From positions 1 to 7,254 of the forward strand of contig JAKLFN010000102.1 in assembly GCA_022711195.1 (NCBI GenBank): 7,254 nucleotides of DNA, read 5' to 3'. The notes beneath the pieces were generated by a model. It did no database searches. It was not told the origin of the DNA and worked only from the letters and a program-made list of their open reading frames with translations. Shown piece after piece: positions 5,482 to 7,254 of this stretch. A program made the translations under genes and the position numbers. Every line of letters begins with the position of its first letter. Position 1 is the first letter of the stretch. The DNA is from Bacteroidota bacterium. Its GTDB lineage: Bacteria > Bacteroidota > Bacteroidia > Bacteroidales > VadinHA17.

Positions 5482-6223
5482 TATCGGCTTCTGAGATGCC
5501 GACAATCAGCTCGCAAAGCTTATCTGTCACAGCATTAAAGTATTTCTCACCCTTCTCCTTTGTCGCCAGCGAAGGATCTCCTATCCCGGTATCGGCTGTC
5601 ACCTCTGTCCATTTCCTTTCTGCCCAGGCCCATTTCTCATTCAGTCCTTCAATCCTGAACTTCTTAGCCTTTCCCTTGCCTGCCTCACTCATCGGAAGAA
5701 CCAGCTCAGGAGCAAGGTATAGCATCAGGCTGGTCTCCATCTCATCGGCGTGACCGCCCCCCCTTTCAAAATAATCTTTTCCGTCGACAGCCTGGAACCA
5801 GTTGCAGGTACAGATGAACATCTCCGGAAAAAGTGCCCCGGTTTCCCTGATCATCTGTTTAAAATCGTTCCCCCCATGACCGTTGACGATCAGCAGCTTA
5901 TAGATCCCCTGCCTGTAAAGATCACCTGCGATGTCTTTGAGAATTGCAAACTGGGTTGAAGGATTGATATTGATTGTTCCCCTTATATCCAGCTGTCCTG
6001 TGTTCACCCCAAATGGAACTGCCGGAAGAACAAGCACCCTGCACTTCTTCTCCCATGCCTTGCGGGCCGATTCTGCTGCTATCTTTTCCGTCTCGATAAC
6101 ATCAGTAGTATATGGAAGATGCAAGTTATGCGCCTCTGTAGCTCCCCATGGAAGAAGCGCGAGCTCAGGCGAAAGGTCCCTGACAGTTTGCCAGTTTGTC
6201 CGGGAAAGAAGGTATGGTTTCAT
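5456..6223 (-). CDS. Creatininase-family amidohydrolase
   Basis: This 255-aa cytoplasmic protein spans the normal length of the creatininase family (PF02633). Motifs are LLPWGATEAHNLHLPYTTD (23-41), which holds metal-binding candidates E30, H32 and D41; LIVNGHGGND (111-120) with H116; and GGGHADEMETSLMLYLAPEL (155-174) with H158 and E163. In Pseudomonas creatininase the third motif is NGHYEN, whose glutamate is a metal ligand. Here it is NGHGGN, as in relatives such as the formamide hydrolase of archaeal riboflavin/F420 synthesis and MftE-like peptidases. Creatinine is therefore unlikely to be the substrate; hydrolysis of some cyclic amide, formamide or peptide bond is the safe statement. The ATG at 6221-6223 lies in an AT-rich leader shared with the divergent plus-strand pair. 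Its 3' end overlaps rsmD tail to tail, leaving no room for a separate terminator. Confidence 0.92.
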   Translation of the reverse strand: MKPYLLSRTNWQTVRDLSPELALLPWGATEAHNLHLPYTTDVIETEKIAAESARKAWEKKCRVLVLPAVPFGVNTGQLDIRGTININPSTQFAILKDIAGDLYRQGIYKLLIVNGHGGNDFKQMIRETGALFPEMFICTCNWFQAVDGKDYFERGGGHADEMETSLMLYLAPELVLPMSEAGKGKAKKFRIEGLNEKWAWAERKWTEVTADTGIGDPSLATKEKGEKYFNAVTDKLCELIVGISEADIRDLYVQA

Positions 6224-6283
6224 ATAAAAATTTTATTGAATCGCTGTTTCTGATCAACAATCACATAAAACTATAACAAAAAA

Positions 6284-6315
6284 TTTGTTTTGTATCTTTC
6301 AGTTTAATAAATTTA
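6284..6315 (+). promoter_or_regulatory. Candidate Bacteroidota promoter for the 55-aa gene and DUF5686 gene
   Basis: TTTG at 6284-6287 and TAAATTTA at 6308-6315 (seven of eight bases fit when n is free; final G is A) are separated by 20 bases, close to the -33/-7 spacing of Bacteroidota promoters. The start codon at 6350 would follow a leader of about 30 nt. The -33 region lies inside a short inverted repeat, ACAAAA (6276-6281)/TTTTGT (6288-6293). The region is very AT-rich, so false matches are likely. Confidence 0.4.
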
Positions 6316-6349
6316 TATCGTTAATACTCAGTTAATAAGTAGGTCCGGA

Positions 6350-6517
6350 ATGAAAAGGAACAGTTTTGTAATTGAGTTGATTAAAAGTCCGCCCTTCATT
6401 TTCTTCTTCATACTGGCAATGCTGATCATCCTCGGAGTGGTACTTGCCAACAGGAAGCAGAAGGTTGTACAGATGAAGGAGGATGTTCTTTATGTACAGC
6501 CGAAGCCCTCTGAGTAG
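6350..6517 (+). CDS. Small single-span membrane protein, 55 aa, unknown function
   Basis: An ATG at 6350 opens a 55-codon frame ending in TAG at 6515-6517. The protein has a short basic N-terminus (MKRNSFVIELIKSPP), one strongly hydrophobic segment (about residues 16-34, FIFFFILAMLIILGVVLAN), a basic patch directly after it (RKQK, 35-38), and a charged tail VVQMKEDVLYVQPKPSE. The positive charges on both sides leave topology open, although the denser RKQK cluster suggests the C-terminus may be cytoplasmic. It sits 37 bases before the proposed start of the DUF5686 gene, behind a candidate promoter, so co-transcription is likely. I recognise no family. Support is the coherent amphipathic layout, the placement, and the lack of any competing gene on either strand here. 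Confidence 0.65.
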   Translation: MKRNSFVIELIKSPPFIFFFILAMLIILGVVLANRKQKVVQMKEDVLYVQPKPSE

Positions 6518-6554
6518 ATAATATAAATGTGTCACTGCAATAATACCCTCTGTT

Positions 6555-7254
6555 CTGAAAAACTTTATACGCTGCCTCAATAGTATCATATTAATTATTA
6601 TTCCATTAGCAGCTGCATCTGCCCAGTCTGTAATCAACGGGGTTATCGTTGACAAGGAAAGCAGGATACCAGTTGCCTTTGCTTCTGTAACCTACAGGAA
6701 GGAATCGGTGCTGCGCGGGGTGATCTCCGATGCACACGGAAAATTTATCATCCCTGACACGAAAATCGAAAGTCTGCAGGTTTCCTGTGTCGGCTACCAG
6801 GCCGCCAGGGTGATGATAAAGCCCGGGATGAAGCTCACAGGGATGGTAATTGAGCTTAAAACCGACACACTGACAATAGGTGAGGTGAGAATTACACCGG
6901 CAATGAACCCGGCCGTAAGGATAATGAGAAATGTGCTTAAGAATAAGGAAAATAATGACTTTGAGCGATACGACAAATATTCTTACGAGTGTTATCTGAA
7001 AACCATTCTCAACCTTAAACTTTCATATAACTCAGGTGTCAGCGACAGTATTACGGAAATCAGGAACAAGGAAATGAACGAACATGCCAGGTTCATTTCC
7101 GAATCGGTCGTACGAACATCGGCTGTCAGGGGAATCAGGGAAAACAGGATTATTGCCGTGAGAACATCAGGCTTCCAGAATCCCCTGCTCGGACAATATT
7201 TCGTTTCTGTCTTTCATAATGCGATATCGTTCTACAGTAACAATATTACACTCT
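6555..7254 (+). CDS. Carboxypeptidase-regulatory-like domain / DUF5686 family exported protein, 3'-partial, apparent CTG start
   Basis: The frame is open from 6522 to the window end, giving 233 residues from the CTG at 6555. Read with CTG as Met, the N-terminus is a textbook Sec signal peptide: M-K-N-F-I-R, hydrophobic LNSIILIIIPLAAA, then cleavage at about ASA-QS (residue 23/24). A carboxypeptidase-regulatory-like beta-sandwich follows (VINGVIVDKESRIPVAFASV at 26-45, then GVISDAHGKFIIPD and LQVSCVGYQA), as in many Bacteroidota outer-membrane proteins. From about residue 118 (NPAVRIMRNVLKNK) begins the DUF5686 region, including YDKYSYECYLK (139-149) and FQNPLLGQYFVSVFHNAISF (207-226). Full-length members are usually around 800 aa with a predicted C-terminal outer-membrane beta-barrel, so about two thirds is missing. 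Between the upstream TAA (6519) and the conserved domain there is no in-frame ATG, GTG or TTG; this is either a rare CTG start or a sequence error. It probably forms a unit with the 55-aa gene. Confidence 0.88.
   Translation, partial: MKNFIRCLNSIILIIIPLAAASAQSVINGVIVDKESRIPVAFASVTYRKESVLRGVISDAHGKFIIPDTKIESLQVSCVGYQAARVMIKPGMKLTGMVIELKTDTLTIGEVRITPAMNPAVRIMRNVLKNKENNDFERYDKYSYECYLKTILNLKLSYNSGVSDSITEIRNKEMNEHARFISESVVRTSAVRGIRENRIIAVRTSGFQNPLLGQYFVSVFHNAISFYSNNITL

Noticed and set aside
6527..6583. ATG at 6527 as the start of the DUF5686 gene
   Set aside because: It is in a different frame and reaches a TAG after 18 codons. Using it would need a frameshift, and its N-terminus (Cys-rich, no signal peptide) does not fit the family.
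6332..6655. 107-codon minus-strand frame opposite the small membrane protein and the DUF5686 start
   Set aside because: The plus strand has a signal peptide continuous with a conserved domain here, while the minus frame has no recognisable feature.

Overview
The window looks like ordinary chromosomal DNA from a member of the Bacteroidota, probably order Bacteroidales. The evidence is the family mix (DUF3822 next to rsmD, a carboxypeptidase-regulatory-like/DUF5686 protein, a short SnoaL-like lipoprotein), the lack of Shine-Dalgarno sequences, and AT-rich leaders with matches to the Bacteroidota promoter pattern (TTTG at -33, TAnnTTTG at -7). The rank below phylum is an inference. I see no rRNA, tRNA, CRISPR array, insertion sequence or phage gene.

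Left part, plus strand (1-2469): a YjbQ-family protein cut by the window edge, then an intergenic stretch with a 7-bp tandem repeat and two inverted repeats. A small SnoaL/NTF2-like lipoprotein follows, then a class I SAM methyltransferase with an apparent export signal, then an integral-membrane methyltransferase of the isoprenylcysteine carboxyl methyltransferase/PEMT type. The last three lie 37-54 bases apart (counting from the chosen starts) and may be read together.

Middle (2470-5481): a convergent gap holds a GC-rich hairpin and six 8-bp tandem repeats that stop at the last codon of a minus-strand SF1B (RecD/Dda-like) helicase. Divergent from the helicase, behind a good Bacteroidota-type promoter, is a two-gene plus-strand unit of DUF3822 and rsmD. 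The two overlap by 10 bases, with rsmD apparently starting at TTG. From memory, these families are often neighbours in Bacteroidota.

Right part (5456-7254): a minus-strand creatininase-family amidohydrolase overlaps the 3' end of rsmD tail to tail by 26 bases. Divergent from it is a plus-strand pair: an unlisted 55-aa single-span membrane protein, and the N-terminal third or so of a large exported DUF5686 protein that runs off the window. The DUF5686 frame has no ATG, GTG or TTG in a plausible place. A CTG directly in front of a perfect signal peptide is the best start.

I find no convincing new multi-gene system. The points most worth a second look are the DUF5686 start codon, the SAM methyltransferase with a signal peptide, the intergenic tandem repeats, the 55-aa membrane protein, and the possible actin-like fold of DUF3822.
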